DNA of 36,053 nt from Ichthyophthirius multifiliis (taxonomy: Eukaryota; Ciliophora; Oligohymenophorea; Hymenostomatida), in NCBI RefSeq assembly GCF_000220395.1, contig NW_004086137.1:33569-69621 (forward strand), given 5' to 3'. The notes under the pieces are model-generated. The model made no database searches and had not been told where the DNA came from. It was given only the letters and a program-made list of their open reading frames with translations. Both the position numbers and the translations under genes were made by a program. Every line of letters starts with the position of its first letter. Position 1 is the stretch's first letter. Of this stretch, positions 23,719 to 34,560 are shown piece by piece.

Positions 23719-24984
23719 TCAATTTTCTAACTAAACTAATTTGTATATAATATCTTTAGCTTCTATATTCATATATTAAATTTAATTTTCCATTTTAATT
23801 TAAATTTCCCTATTATTTTTTTATATTTTATTAAGTAATCCATATTTTTGTTCTATCGAATAAAGTTAATTTTATTCATGATTTCTAGATTTTTAATAAT
23901 TAGAAAATGATAGATTTCTAAAAGTATTTAAAACATTTTTATACTATTATTTTTTATTTTTATGTTTTATTGCCAAATTTTCGATTTTTTTGCATTCCAA
24001 CATTAATTCTTATTACAAATCATTTTATTAAGATATTTTTTATTATAAAGCATATTCTTCAATTTTTTATTTTAAATATTAAATTTCAAACTTTAACTAT
24101 TATTTATTACATATCTCTTATTCTAATTTTTTTATTGTAAAATTTTAAGAAATATCATTTTTTTATTAATTAAATATTAAATTTATAAGATTAAATTATA
24201 TAGGCAAAAAATCTATTAATAACTTAACATATTTCTTTTTATTTTAAAAGCATTATATAAATTACTTAAATACATCAAAAAATTATTGTAAAAGTTCATC
24301 ATTTTATCTAGTGTTTTAATTATTTACATATTTCTTTTAATCATTAATTTATTCCTATTCCTATTATTTTGATTTATCTGTTGTCTTTAATTTTTCATCA
24401 GTCATGCTTTTTAATTTTATTTTATGTTTTTGATTTTAAAACAGTTTTTATTATTATTTTAAATGTATATTAAAATATTAATTTTAATTTTTTAAAAAAC
24501 TATTATTAGTCCTTTAAGTGCTTTTATAATTATCATTTTTAATATATATTTTATGCACATTACATCCTTCTGTATTTAATCGTTTTTAATCTAATTAATT
24601 TCTCTATTTTGTTTGACTTTTATTACAAAATTATTATTAAGAAAATAATCTTTGTCTAATGCCTAAAGATTGAGACAGAGATTTGCATTTCTTGTTATGC
24701 AAAGTGAAGTTTTATTTTTATATTTAAGAACCAAAGTTTTATTATTATATTAGTTAATTGAATTTTAATTCTTAAGGTTATATTTTTTTATTTATTTCTG
24801 AACTAGAATTATTATATCTATGAATTTATATTTCTATTTTTTTAATTTTCAAATTATTTAAGAACTTTTTTATTTACTTTATTTTATAATATGGGCAGCA
24901 ATCATATATTATAAATGAAGTATTAGTCTTTAAATAATTTAAAATTTACGTTAAATAATTAAAATTATGGTATTTTTATTTAAT
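23719..24984 (-). CDS. Coiled-coil protein, Gln/Asn/Lys-rich
   Basis: One long open frame under the ciliate code from about 24984 to TGA (23721-23719), roughly 420 residues, and no family recognised. The N-terminal third is Ser/Gln/Asn-rich and basic (ELKFNQLIQQQNFGSQ, TLHNKKCKSLSQSLGIRQR), like a disordered region. The C-terminal half is heptad-like (KKLEQEICNKQQLKFEIQYL, QQELMLECKKIENLAIKHK). No ATG is found at the 5' edge: the first in-frame Met is at 24405 (MTDEKLKTTDKSK), yet coding-like sequence continues upstream of it. Either a 5' exon lies beyond an unseen intron or the upstream stretch is a chance extension. It is probably a cytoskeletal or scaffold protein. Confidence 0.6.
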
Positions 24985-26099
24985 ATAAAATAAAAATAAA
25001 TTTATATGCAATTAATATTATTGATAAGACGAATAAAAATAATAATAAAAATTTAAAAAATTCAAACTTCTTTTGAGAAATTATATTATAATGTTTTTTA
25101 TCAAATATAAAAAAATTTAATAATTTATAAAATATAATTTTATTTATTTATAAATGATTATTATTTTAAAACTTTTAGAATAACTTATTACAAATAAAAT
25201 AAAACATTAAAAATTAGATAATATTATATAAAATAGCTTAATGATATTTTTATTTCATAAAAAAATAATAAATTTAATTATATAAATATGATAATAAAAA
25301 TTATTAAAATTTTTTATTTTTGATTATATATTGTTTTTTAAAAAAAGTAAATGAAACATCTATTTATATTATTAAAGAAATTGTTTTAATTAAGATATAA
25401 AGAGATTAAATATATAAAAAAAAAAATCATTAATAAAATAGTATATAATTCAATTTTTTAAAGTTTGAATATTAAAATTAAATATTAAATAAATAAAAAA
25501 ATTTATAAACAATAATTAAAAAAAAAATGATTTTAACAATCAATATGTAGTATTTTTATTTTAAATATAAAATGTTAAAGTTAAGCTCATATATAAAAAA
25601 AGCTTTAATTAAAAAAAAAAATTAATTAGAATTAAATATAAAAATAAATAAACATATATAAAAAAATACAAAAAACATTATTATTAATAAAAAATAATTA
25701 TATAATTTTATATATTAATTTATGTAAAAAAAAATTAAAATTTAATAAAAATAACAATAAAATTTATATAAAAATAATACTTTTAATACATTTTTATATA
25801 TATAGAAATCAAAAAATAATTATATATATTATATATATAAATGAAAAATTTAAAATTTTTATTATAATATAAAAATTAAATTTAATTAAATTTTTGGTAA
25901 ATAAATATAAACAAACATATATAATTATTAATAAAAATAAAAATAAAAATAAAAATAAATATATATATATATTATATATAAATATATTTTTATACATATC
26001 TTTTTATATATCTTTTTATATACATTTATAAATGGATACATTAATATTTTATATTATATATTAAAAAAAAAATATTTTTTATTTATATTATAGTATTAT
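24985..26099. other. Long intergenic A/T-rich stretch
   Basis: About 1.1 kb of near-pure A/T DNA, with an AAAAT-type short tandem repeat at about 25931-25961 and AT tracts either side of it. A 62-codon frame here is low complexity. No gene or RNA recognised; it could contain an unseen 5' exon of the coiled-coil gene. Confidence 0.65.
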
Positions 26100-26366
26100 T
26101 CAAAATTAATATAATGTCATTTTTCTTTTTCTTATAGGCTTATTTATTTATTGAGGTTTTTTTTTTAGAATTTAAATAAATTCACTTAATTCTTAAACAA
26201 GTTTGTTTAATTTGTTTTATTTAACTGGACTAGGTTTTTTGAATATAAATTCTTATTCTTACTCTTCCATTTCGTTTAAGATTGATTAGTTTTAGTTTTA
26301 TTAATTTAATTAATAGGAGATATAGCTTTTTATGTAATGGTCTTTATCTTATTCTAATACTTCCAT
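26100..26366 (-). CDS. Unrecognised 88-aa charged protein
   Basis: ATG 26366 (MEVLEQDKDHYIKSYISYQL) to TGA 26102-26100, one exon. The product is rich in Gln, Lys and Glu, with a short amphipathic stretch (NKLNKLVQELSEFIQILKKK) and a basic end (NKPIRKRKM) that could be a nuclear-localisation-type patch. It is a typical short ciliate gene: A-rich leader, composition clearly above the flanks and no frame break. The function is unknown. Confidence 0.6.
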
Positions 26367-26700
26367 TATTTTTTTTATTTTTTATTATTTTATTTTTTTT
26401 ATTTATTTTTTTTAGAAAATTTATTTTATTATATTAGCAATTAGCAAAAAAAAAAAATTTGATACATTATTTTTTGCTTTTATTTATGAAGTAAAAAGAG
26501 TATTCTTAGAATATATTATTATTATATAATTTTAGCCAAAAGAAATTATAAAGGTTAAGTAAAATACTTTTTATGAAATGTCTATTTTAATGATAATGTT
26601 TATTTATTTTTCTTAATTTTTCTTTTATTAATAAAATATAAAAATAAATTATAAATTAAAGTACAAAATTAGAATTAATAAATAATTTATTTTAATTTAT
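26367..26700. other. Intergenic A/T-rich stretch
   Basis: T-rich runs near 26380-26420 and an A13 run near 26445. A weak rise in G/C at 26440-26560 shows no convincing frame on either strand. Confidence 0.6.
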
Positions 26701-27140
26701 TTATAAATAAAGCTATATAATGAATAAATGCTATCTAAATATATACATATAATTTCTCGTATTATTACTATTAAACAATGAATTAACCTAAATGATATTA
26801 GTTATCCAAAAATACTTACAGTCGAACTAAACTATAATTTTTTTATAATTTAGTTTTAATTAATGTTAGACTTAATAGTATCATAATATTAATATAAAAA
26901 TACCAATAGTTTTTAAATATGGACAAATTAATTAAAAATAATAGGTAACCTTTATCTTTAATAATAAATTTTTAAAATAAACAAATTATAGAATAAGACC
27001 AATTAATATTATTTAATTTTAAACATATGCTTTTATATGATTTAATAAAAAAATAACCTTACTATAAATTTAATTAGATATAAAATAAATGAATTCTATA
27101 TATTTATATTGAATTTTGATTATTTTTTTTACTATTATTA
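26701..27140 (+). other. Possible coding remnant, strand uncertain
   Basis: Base composition rises slightly and one plus-strand frame is open for over 100 codons (INLNDISYPKILTVELNYNF, then LKIIGNLYLQQQIFKINK) before TGA near 27158. A second plus frame starting at ATG 26720 and a minus frame are also open for 60 or more codons. With only TGA as a stop, open frames are weak evidence in A/T-rich DNA. No family recognised. Confidence 0.2.
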
Positions 27141-27820
27141 ATAAAAATAAAATTTGATATATGTAGATCATATAAATAAAATTATTTTTATTTTATAAGT
27201 TCTAAAATAAATTCGATTATAAGTAAATTTTTAAAATAAGTATACATTAACTTTTATGTTTGTTATTATAAATATATATCTAAAATTAACGAATATATAA
27301 AAGTAATAAATAATAATTAATAATATTATAATATATTATAAAAAATATTTTTTTATTTTTATCTTCTTATAATTTTACTCTAATAATAAAATTTTAGAAA
27401 ATATGTTTATTGTGTTTTATTATTATTATTATATTTATTATTATTAAAAAATTATGGTTATTATATACATTTTTAATTTTTTTTATTATTATTTTTTTAA
27501 CTTAAAAAAAAATATTCTATAAAAATATAAATTAATATAATATAAACCAGATTTCAAAAGTATATTATTTATTAATAATTATGTATTTAAAATTAAAAAT
27601 AAAATCAATTAAATTTAATTAAAAATTAAAAATTAAAAATTAAAAAGATTAAAAAAAAACAAAAAAAAGGATTAAAATAAAAAAAAAATGTATCTGAAAA
27701 ATTTGAAAAAATTTAAATAATATATTTTTTTTTTACATTATAAAAAATAAAAAAAAAAATTACAAAAGACTAAAAAAATAAACAAATATAAATATAAGAA
27801 AAAAAATAAAAGAATTAAAA
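27141..27820. other. Intergenic A/T-rich stretch downstream of RPL13A
   Basis: Near-pure A/T with a TTAAAAA-type tandem repeat at about 27615-27646 and several long A runs at 27650-27770. No gene recognised; it includes the presumed 3' end of the ribosomal protein transcript. Confidence 0.7.
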
Positions 27821-28539
27821 TCAATATCCATATTATGCAAGCTAAGCTTTAATAACTTTAACTTATGGTAATTATAATTCTTTAGCTCTATTATTGTGTT
27901 ATTATAATTTTTTTTAGAAATAAGTAGTAGCTCTTGTTTTTCTTTTAGTTTCGAGTTAATCAACAAGGGTTTATTTGCTCCATCCGACAGAGTTACATAA
28001 ATCACCTAATGTGCAATATGGTCTATGATTTTTCAATCTTTAAACTTTTAATGCATCAACTACTACTTGTTTCTTTATTCTATCATAAGGAGCAGGTACT
28101 CCTTCAAAAATTTTTAGTTTTTCTATTAAATTAAATTATATATATTAATATTTACTCAAAGATAATATATATAAATTATATATATAATATATATTAATTT
28201 ATATTTATATATATATATATATTTATTTATATATATATATTTACATAAAGCAGCAGCTCCTCTGGGTGTTAAATGAGGAAGCATGCCTCTTATACATCTC
28301 CAAAATATCTTTGAAGGAGCTCTGAAATGCTAGAAACCTCTTCTAGGGTTATGGTTCATCCATTTATTTAAAAATTCACTGAATTTAACTCTGTTTCTGA
28401 ATAAGGAACCGGAAATGTTAATTCCTTCTGCTCTAACTACTACTATTCTTTGGCCAGATAAAAGTTCTTTAGCTACATATGATGCTAATCTACCTTATAA
28501 ATGGCCTTAGGCGTCTATTACTACGAGTTTATCGAACAT
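27821..28539 (-). CDS. RPL13A: Ribosomal protein uL13 (L13a)
   Basis: Large-subunit cytosolic ribosomal protein, 198 residues from two exons (28245-28539 and 27821-28122) around a 122-bp intron (28123-28244). The start [20 protein letters not shown] matches the conserved N-terminus of the family. Family motifs follow in order: [50 protein letters not shown], then after the intron [18 protein letters not shown] and the basic C-terminal helix ([13 protein letters not shown]). The stop is TGA 27823-27821. The intron splits a codon after its first base (T/AA, a Gln codon). G+C is higher than in neighbouring genes, as expected for a strongly expressed gene. Confidence 0.97.
28123..28244 (-). other. 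Intron in RPL13A
   Basis: GTAAATAT at the 5' end and TTTAATAG at the 3' end. It consists almost entirely of AT dinucleotide-like repeats, and at 122 bp is twice the length of most introns in the window. Confidence 0.92.
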
Positions 28540-28689
28540 TTTTTATTTATATATATACTTTTTTGATTTTTTGATTTTATTTTTAATTTTATCAAAATAA
28601 CATAATATTTATTTTTTTATTTAATATTTTAACTTAGTTTTATTTTGTCTTTTTTTATTTATATAAATTAAAAAAAATAGAAATAGTTT

Positions 28690-29440
28690 ATGTAAAAAAA
28701 TTGTTTTTAATAAAAAGATTCTCTTTTTAAAAAAACATACTCTTTATAAGAAAATAAATTAGTAAAACACTCGAAATTATTTTTAGTAATTGCATAATGC
28801 GCACCAACCTTTAACCCTAAACCCGATAAATGATTCTAATATTAATTTCTAAAAAGAGTAGTAGGTTCTAACGAATGAAGCCAGAAATCAATATCATAAT
28901 CTAAAATAAACTTTTATTATTAATTATTTCAAGAACTACTCCCAAATATAAACACTATATTTATTATTACTCTATTAAGAAACATTTATTTTCATATTTT
29001 AATATTTACAATATCAATTTCATCTTCCAAAAGCCATATCTAATACTATTGTAACCGCAATAACTAGTAAATATAAAAGCCCGAAAATAAGACATCGAAT
29101 ATTCATTTTCGAAAGTATTATAAATATCTAAATATTGACAAAAAAAAAAAAATTAAGAGAAATAAAGAAAAGAATACTTTCAAAAATTGAAAAAAATACT
29201 CATAAAAGTATAGGTATTAAAAAATAACTAAATCTTCGAATTTCACAGCTAAATACTCCAAATAAAAACTTCCCCGAAACTAATAATAAAAAAAACTACT
29301 TTCAAATTAAATTTCCATTCCATAAAAAGAGATAAAAACACATGCTAAAGCATACTAAACCTCCAACTTAAATATCACCATTATTTTTTAATCTATATAT
29401 AATTTTTATTTTTTATTTGATTTTATAAACACAAATTAAT
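28690..29440 (-). pseudogene. Frame-disrupted unrecognised gene, 3' part
   Basis: Protein-like blocks on the minus strand occur in order but in different frames. They are NNGDIQVGGLVCFSMCFY (about 29310-29380), GSFYLEYLAVKFEDLVIF (about 29215-29270), LDIYNTFENEYSMSYFRAF (about 29070-29130), NNKYSVYIWEQFLK (about 28930-28975) and LDYDIDFWLHSLEPTTLFRN then SGLGLKVGAHYAITKNNF (about 28780-28905). The changes fall at or next to T/A runs such as the T13 near 29140, or at plausible small introns. No stop is reached before the RPL13A leader. The plus strand is also open here with Lys-rich sequence, so the strand is not certain. I do not recognise the family. The block probably continues the open frame at 29516-30050 as one gene. 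Confidence 0.35.
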
Positions 29441-29515
29441 TTTATTTTATACATCTTTAATTCTGATCTGCATCTTTTTAAATCCTCAAAAAAGTTTTTA
29501 TTGAAGAAACACATA

Positions 29516-30050
29516 TCATTATAAATAAAGGTAATAAATTAACTATTATTCTCTTAAAAAATATATTATATTTGATTATAAGAAAACATATATTTGCAAG
29601 TTTTATAAATTATTTGATTATATTTTCGAAATAAAATTTAATTTAATTATTTTTTTATGTCTCTATTATATTATTCCAATGCTTTTTAAAATTACTTAAT
29701 TATCTGTTATTTTTATATCTTTTATACTATAAATCTCATCATTGGTTAGGCAACTTTTTATTTAAGATTTCTCAGCTATTTTTTAAAAAGTAATTACAAT
29801 TAAAATTTTTAAGGTCAAATCAAAACTTTGAAGGGGAGAATGGCCTTAATCAATAAGTGTTAAAAGTCCTGATAAAGATTTATTTATTAAAAAATAATTC
29901 AATTAAGGCCTTTTAAAATATCTAATAAGGTGATTTAAGACTTTTATTTTAAAAATATTATAATTAAGATTTTAAGGATCTTTTTGAAATAGTATTGTCT
30001 TATGGTTTAATTGATAAGAATTCAAAGTATTTTCACAAATTGTTTTTTTA
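29516..30050 (-). CDS. Unrecognised gene, 5' part (open frame of about 175 codons)
   Basis: The minus strand is open from about 30050 to TGA (29518-29516) with clearly protein-like composition: TICENTLNSYQLNHKTILFQ, SLSGLLTLIDQGHSPLQSF, CLTNDEIYSIKDIKITDN. The helical, Leu/Ile-rich texture suggests an alpha-solenoid, but no family is recognised. No start codon is seen; a 5' exon may lie further right or the ATG may be lost. Toward the 3' end the sequence becomes low-complexity, and an intron may lead to FFEDLKRCRSELKM (about 29450-29500) and the frame-disrupted blocks beyond. It lies between the nitrilase and RPL13A genes on the same strand. Confidence 0.45.
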
Positions 30051-30280
30051 CTAATTTTTAAATTATATATATATTTATCAATACAATATATTTTATTAAA
30101 ATAAAAAATTGAATAAATTAATAATGATGTTTATGTTGAAATTTATTTTAGAATTACAAAATATTAAATATTAAAAAAAAACGTAAACAATAAAAATAAA
30201 ATAACAAAATTAAAAAAAAAAAAAATTAAATCTAAAAAAAAAAACAAAAAAAACAACATCAAAATTAAAAAAAAAAAAAC

Positions 30281-31135
30281 TCATAATTTCTCCTTTAAAA
30301 CATAAACATCATTCCTAACATGTTCCAAAGCCGGTAATCCTCTCCTTACTTCTGAAATTTTCTCCAAATCAATTTCTACGACTCCAACCCCTACTTCTTC
30401 TCCCATATCCAACAAGACCTCCCCCCAAGGATCCACTACAAGACTATGTCCAAAGCTTTTTCTTTCCATATAATGCTCTCCAGACTAAGCTGCAGCTATA
30501 ACAAAACATTAATTTTCAATAGCCCTTGCCCTTAAGAGTACATGCCAATGTGCTTTTCCTGTTTTTTTTAAAAAGGCGCTTGGTACAACTAAAATTTCCG
30601 CTTTTTTTTCTAAAGTAAGTATTCTGTAAATTTCTGGAAAACGCAAATCATAGCAAATTGACAAGTCGAGCTTTCCAGCTGGCGAATGGACTACTTCGGG
30701 AATTTTTTATCCAAAATGAAATGTATTGCTTTCTTTATGGTATTTTTTTCATCTATTTATATAACGAATAAATGCAGCTTCTATATTCACTTATTATTAA
30801 CCTCTATTGTCTATTATTAGATGAGTATTATATAATTTTGGTCATTAAATTCACTTTTTTACTAAAAACCACCTAAAGATAGCCATATATTATTTTTATG
30901 GGCTTCCGTTTTTAATTAAGTGATTGTTTAACCGGTAATATATTCTGCGTTTTCAATCACTTTTTTATATGTAGGTTAAATTGAGGTAAATGCTTCAGGA
31001 ATAAAACATATTTTAGCCTATTTTTCGGATGCTAATTTTATATTTTATTATTAGAAAGTCCAAATTTTGTTGCTTGTTTTCAGTTGAACACATTTATATA
31101 ACTGCAATTAAACATTTTTTTGAATTTTAAAGCAT
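30281..31135 (-). pseudogene. Nitrilase/omega-amidase family gene with several frame breaks
   Basis: Carbon-nitrogen hydrolase superfamily, closest in texture to the Nit1/Nit2 amidases that deaminate small amide metabolites. It starts at ATG 31135 (MLQNSKKCLIAVIQMCST). All three parts of the Glu-Lys-Cys active site are visible: Glu in ICFIPEAFTSI, Lys in EYRKLHLF (one base out of frame as given) and Cys in [15 protein letters not shown]. The C-terminal 145 codons (from about 30720, [13 protein letters not shown] to DVYVLKEKL, TGA 30283-30281) are one clean frame with [13 protein letters not shown] and GHSLVVDPWGEVL. Between about 30740 and 31050 the frame changes about five times by single bases, although the amino-acid pattern stays conserved. 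It is either a very young pseudogene or a functional gene with indel errors in the sequence. Confidence 0.8.
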
Positions 31136-31252
31136 TTGTAATTTTTACAAATAGATGATTTTTTTTAATTATAAGTATTTATATTTTTCTTTTGCTTTTT
31201 AATAATAAATTAATTAAAATATGTTTATATATATAATACTTTTTATTATGTA

Positions 31253-31276
31253 TTTTTTTTTTTTTTTTTTTTTTTT
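31253..31276. repeat. T24 homopolymer (A24 on the gene strand)
   Basis: Twenty-four T on the plus strand. On the minus strand this is an A24 run beginning four bases after the UFD2 stop codon, followed within 120 bp by the nitrilase start. Confidence 0.95.
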
Positions 31277-31279
31277 CGT

Positions 31280-34200
31280 TCATTATTTATTCAATTGCTT
31301 TATTTTATTTTATATATATTATGATATTTCTTCTTGTAATTCTTTTTAAGGAATTAAATCTTCTACTTTAAGTATATCTCTAGTATAAGGATCACATTAA
31401 TCGTTTAAAAGATGTTTTTGAATAGAAATTTTGTCAACAATGACTTCACTAACAGGTAATTTTACTGGATTTATCATAATTTAATTAAGAATAGGGTCTA
31501 AATATTTATCTGGAATGTCTTTATACAAATGTTTATCTAATATTTCTTTTTATTTATGGAATTCAATTAATTATTCAATAAAATATTTAAACTTAATATA
31601 GTCTTTAAAATCTATAATTTTAATTCTTTAACAATAGAAATAGATTTTTTGAAAAAATCAATACAAATGTTATCTTCAATAATTCTATCAATAAAACAAT
31701 CAAATTTAGAATAATTAAGATACATATTAATAATTATATAAATAATCTAAAAAAAATTCTAATAAATATCTTTGTTATTTTTATCAAATTTTCGACTTAA
31801 TAAAAATAAAAATATAAATATATATAAAACTAAGTAATATATATATATATTTATATATATATATACATTTATTTTATTTAATTTATATTATTATTTTTAC
31901 TTTTCAAAATTTAAAAAATTAATAGTTTTTTAAAATGATTAATTAATAAAATTTATGAAATTTTAACTTATTAATTAAGAAAGTAAAATATTATCAGAAT
32001 ATTTTGATAAATTTTTTACATTTTCAAAAAACGTTATTAAAAGAGTTTAATATTTCTATAAACTTATCTTCTTATTTTATATTTCTTGATTTTTTTAATT
32101 ATACTATTACTTATCTATTACAAGTTTAGATTTTAAAATTTCTAATTCTTATATTTATTCAATTATTATAACTTTTTCGTCTATTAAATGTAACAAATCA
32201 TTAAAATAAATGTTTCCAAATCGATAAAAAATTTAATTATTTTAATCTTTTTTTGCTAATATTATAAGTTTTTATGAATAATCATATAAATTTTATTCTG
32301 ATTAAACTTTTAAAAGATATGTAAAAAGCTTACAAAAATAATACCTAAAATAATATTTATCAATCTATTACATTAATTAATCAAATTCCATAATTTTATA
32401 AGTATCAATATATAATTACAAAAGACTTTACATAATAAAATTCTAACAAATTTTGCTTTTATGAAAATTTTAAATTAACGAAACATTAGAAATACAATTG
32501 TAATTTCTAAAACAAGTAAAACTTGCAAGTAAAATTAATATTTTTCGTCTAAAATGAGGATTACAACACCAAACTTTGCTTCCCATTTAAAAAATAAATA
32601 AGTCAATTATTATTTAAAAAAATTCCTTTTAAAAATTTTATATATAAATATATTGAAAATAAATATACTTAATTCTATTATAAAATTTAAAAATTCTCAT
32701 TTAAAAAAATTGTTAAGAATTCAATCATATCTTCGAAAATAAAAATAGGTATTTAAGCATATTATTAAGTATAGTTTTATTTTAATTCATAAGTTTTAGT
32801 TAAGTCACATTCATTAAATTTAAAAGCCAGTAAACTCTCAAATGCGAAAAATCTAATTAATAATTAATTTGTTTCTTAATCTTCCAGAAGTAAATCGAAA
32901 TTTATTTTTTAATCATAAATTTAATTATATTTTCTTAAATCATAAAGTTTAATTTAATCTAATTCTATATATATTACATATTATTATTTCATTTTAAAAA
33001 AAATATTACCTTTTTATATATATTCATTTAATTCTTAATAAATTCGTATAAAAGGACTACTTAAATGAATAGAAGCCATAATATATCTAACTATTTAATG
33101 TTAAAACTATTAATTTTCACATTCAATTATTTACTTTTTTTATTTATTTCCTATCTAAATAACTTAAATACTATCATAATTTTCATAAAATCCGTTTTTA
33201 TTAAATAAAATATTAGAATCAAATATTCCAATTGACTTATTAAGTCCTTCTATGTTTTCGAAATTAAAAAAATGTTCTGTAAATTTAAGCAAGACCTTCA
33301 TAAAATTATAAAGAAATCCAAATCCGCAACATTCGAATTCAAAATTGAAAGTTTTAAGTACCGGCTTATTAAAATGGAGTATTTTTTCAATCCATAAAAT
33401 AACTGAGTCTTACCTTGATTATGAAATATAAAAAAGTAATCCAAAAAAATTATTTAAGCAAATTTCTAATTTTTAAACGATTTTTTTGGCATTATTTTAA
33501 TTTATATATTAATTTTCTCCTTATTTTAATAAATCTAAAAAATCCCATTAATTATTCCAACCTTATGGAACTGTATTTATAGATAAAATCAACCCAAAAA
33601 TAGTATTGTTTTAAATTTCTTTACCACTTTTATGTTTTTCATTAATAAAAAAAGGACTTTCATCCAAAAAGTAATTCAAAACATATTTTTTTGTAAAAAG
33701 TACTTTCAAAATATCAATACAAGAATTAATGAAATTTAAATTTTCCAAAAAGTCATAATTATCAGCAATTTAATTATAAATGTGTTTTAATATTGCATTT
33801 AATATAATCTTACACTCACTTTAATATTCAGAATAAAGTCTTTCAATAATAGCATCAAAAATCTCGTATTAACAAACAAAAAGCTCTTCATAAAAATAAG
33901 ATAAAAGTTCTTTTTTAATAGAAAAAATTTCCTCTTAAATTCCTAACTAATTCTCACAACTACTCATGCAAAAAAATTCGAAATTTAAGAGCAAATTTTT
34001 TAAATAATATATACAAGCATTTATTATATCCATAATATCCTTTGAACTTATAATGTTTTGACATTTTTTAGTCTTTTATTCATTCATTAATTTTTATATT
34101 AAAAGCAATATATATTATATTCTTTAATAATCGTGTTTAAATATTAAATCTTTTTGGCTAGAAAGAATTTAATATAATACTGTCTGTATTATATTTGTGC

Positions 34201-34560
34201 TATTTAAAATGGGCTTTTATAATTGAGAATCTATTAGTTTTGGTTTTATTGTAGATAAAAGATATTACATTATATTTACATTTTTATTTTCATAATTTAA
34301 TTATAGTTCTAGAATATGTTTATTTTTATTTTTTATTTTTATTTTTTACGTGTAATTGGATAGTGAAGTATATTTTAGTAAAAATTGCTTATTTTTTTTT
34401 TTTATTTTGCTTCTTGTTAGATTGCTTTTCTTTTATTATTAGCTTTAAAGCAACCTGGAAATTGTGAATTATAAAAATTAATAGATAGGTTCTTTTAGTT
34501 TACTATTTGAATATTTTCTTTGTTATTATCTATATCTTTTGAAAATTTAGAATTACCCAT
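31280..34560 (-). CDS. UFD2: U-box ubiquitin ligase, UFD2/UBE4 type
   Basis: E4-type ubiquitin chain elongation factor of roughly 1,000 residues, the usual size. It starts at ATG 34560 (MGNSKFSKDIDNNKENIQ). The helical core shows family motifs: NTIFGLILSINTVPQGWNN, then DSVILWIEKILHFNK, GFGFLYNFMKVLLKFTEHFF and VWCCNPHFRRKILILLASF. The C-terminal U-box (about 31321-31525) reads DKYLDPILNQIMINPVKLP, SEVIVDKISIQKHLLND and CDPYTRDILKVEDLIP, then TGA 31282-31280. Introns: 34309-34349 (41 bp), 32965-33009 (45 bp), about 32580-32668 and 31796-31900; the first two and the last join in phase. One single-base frame change lies at an A run near 31614-31622, just before the U-box exon. UFD2 works with Cdc48/p97 in protein quality control. 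The MGNS start could allow N-myristoylation, which would be unusual for this family. Confidence 0.9.

Noticed and set aside
24682-24703. 7-bp perfect hairpin (TTTGCAT / ATGCAAA)
   Set aside because: Lies inside the open coiled-coil frame (TLHNKKCKSLSQ) and is short; no further stem for a tRNA or terminator.
27760-28005. 81-codon minus-strand frame overlapping RPL13A
   Set aside because: Out-of-frame reading of RPL13A exon 2; the uL13 family frame is unambiguous.
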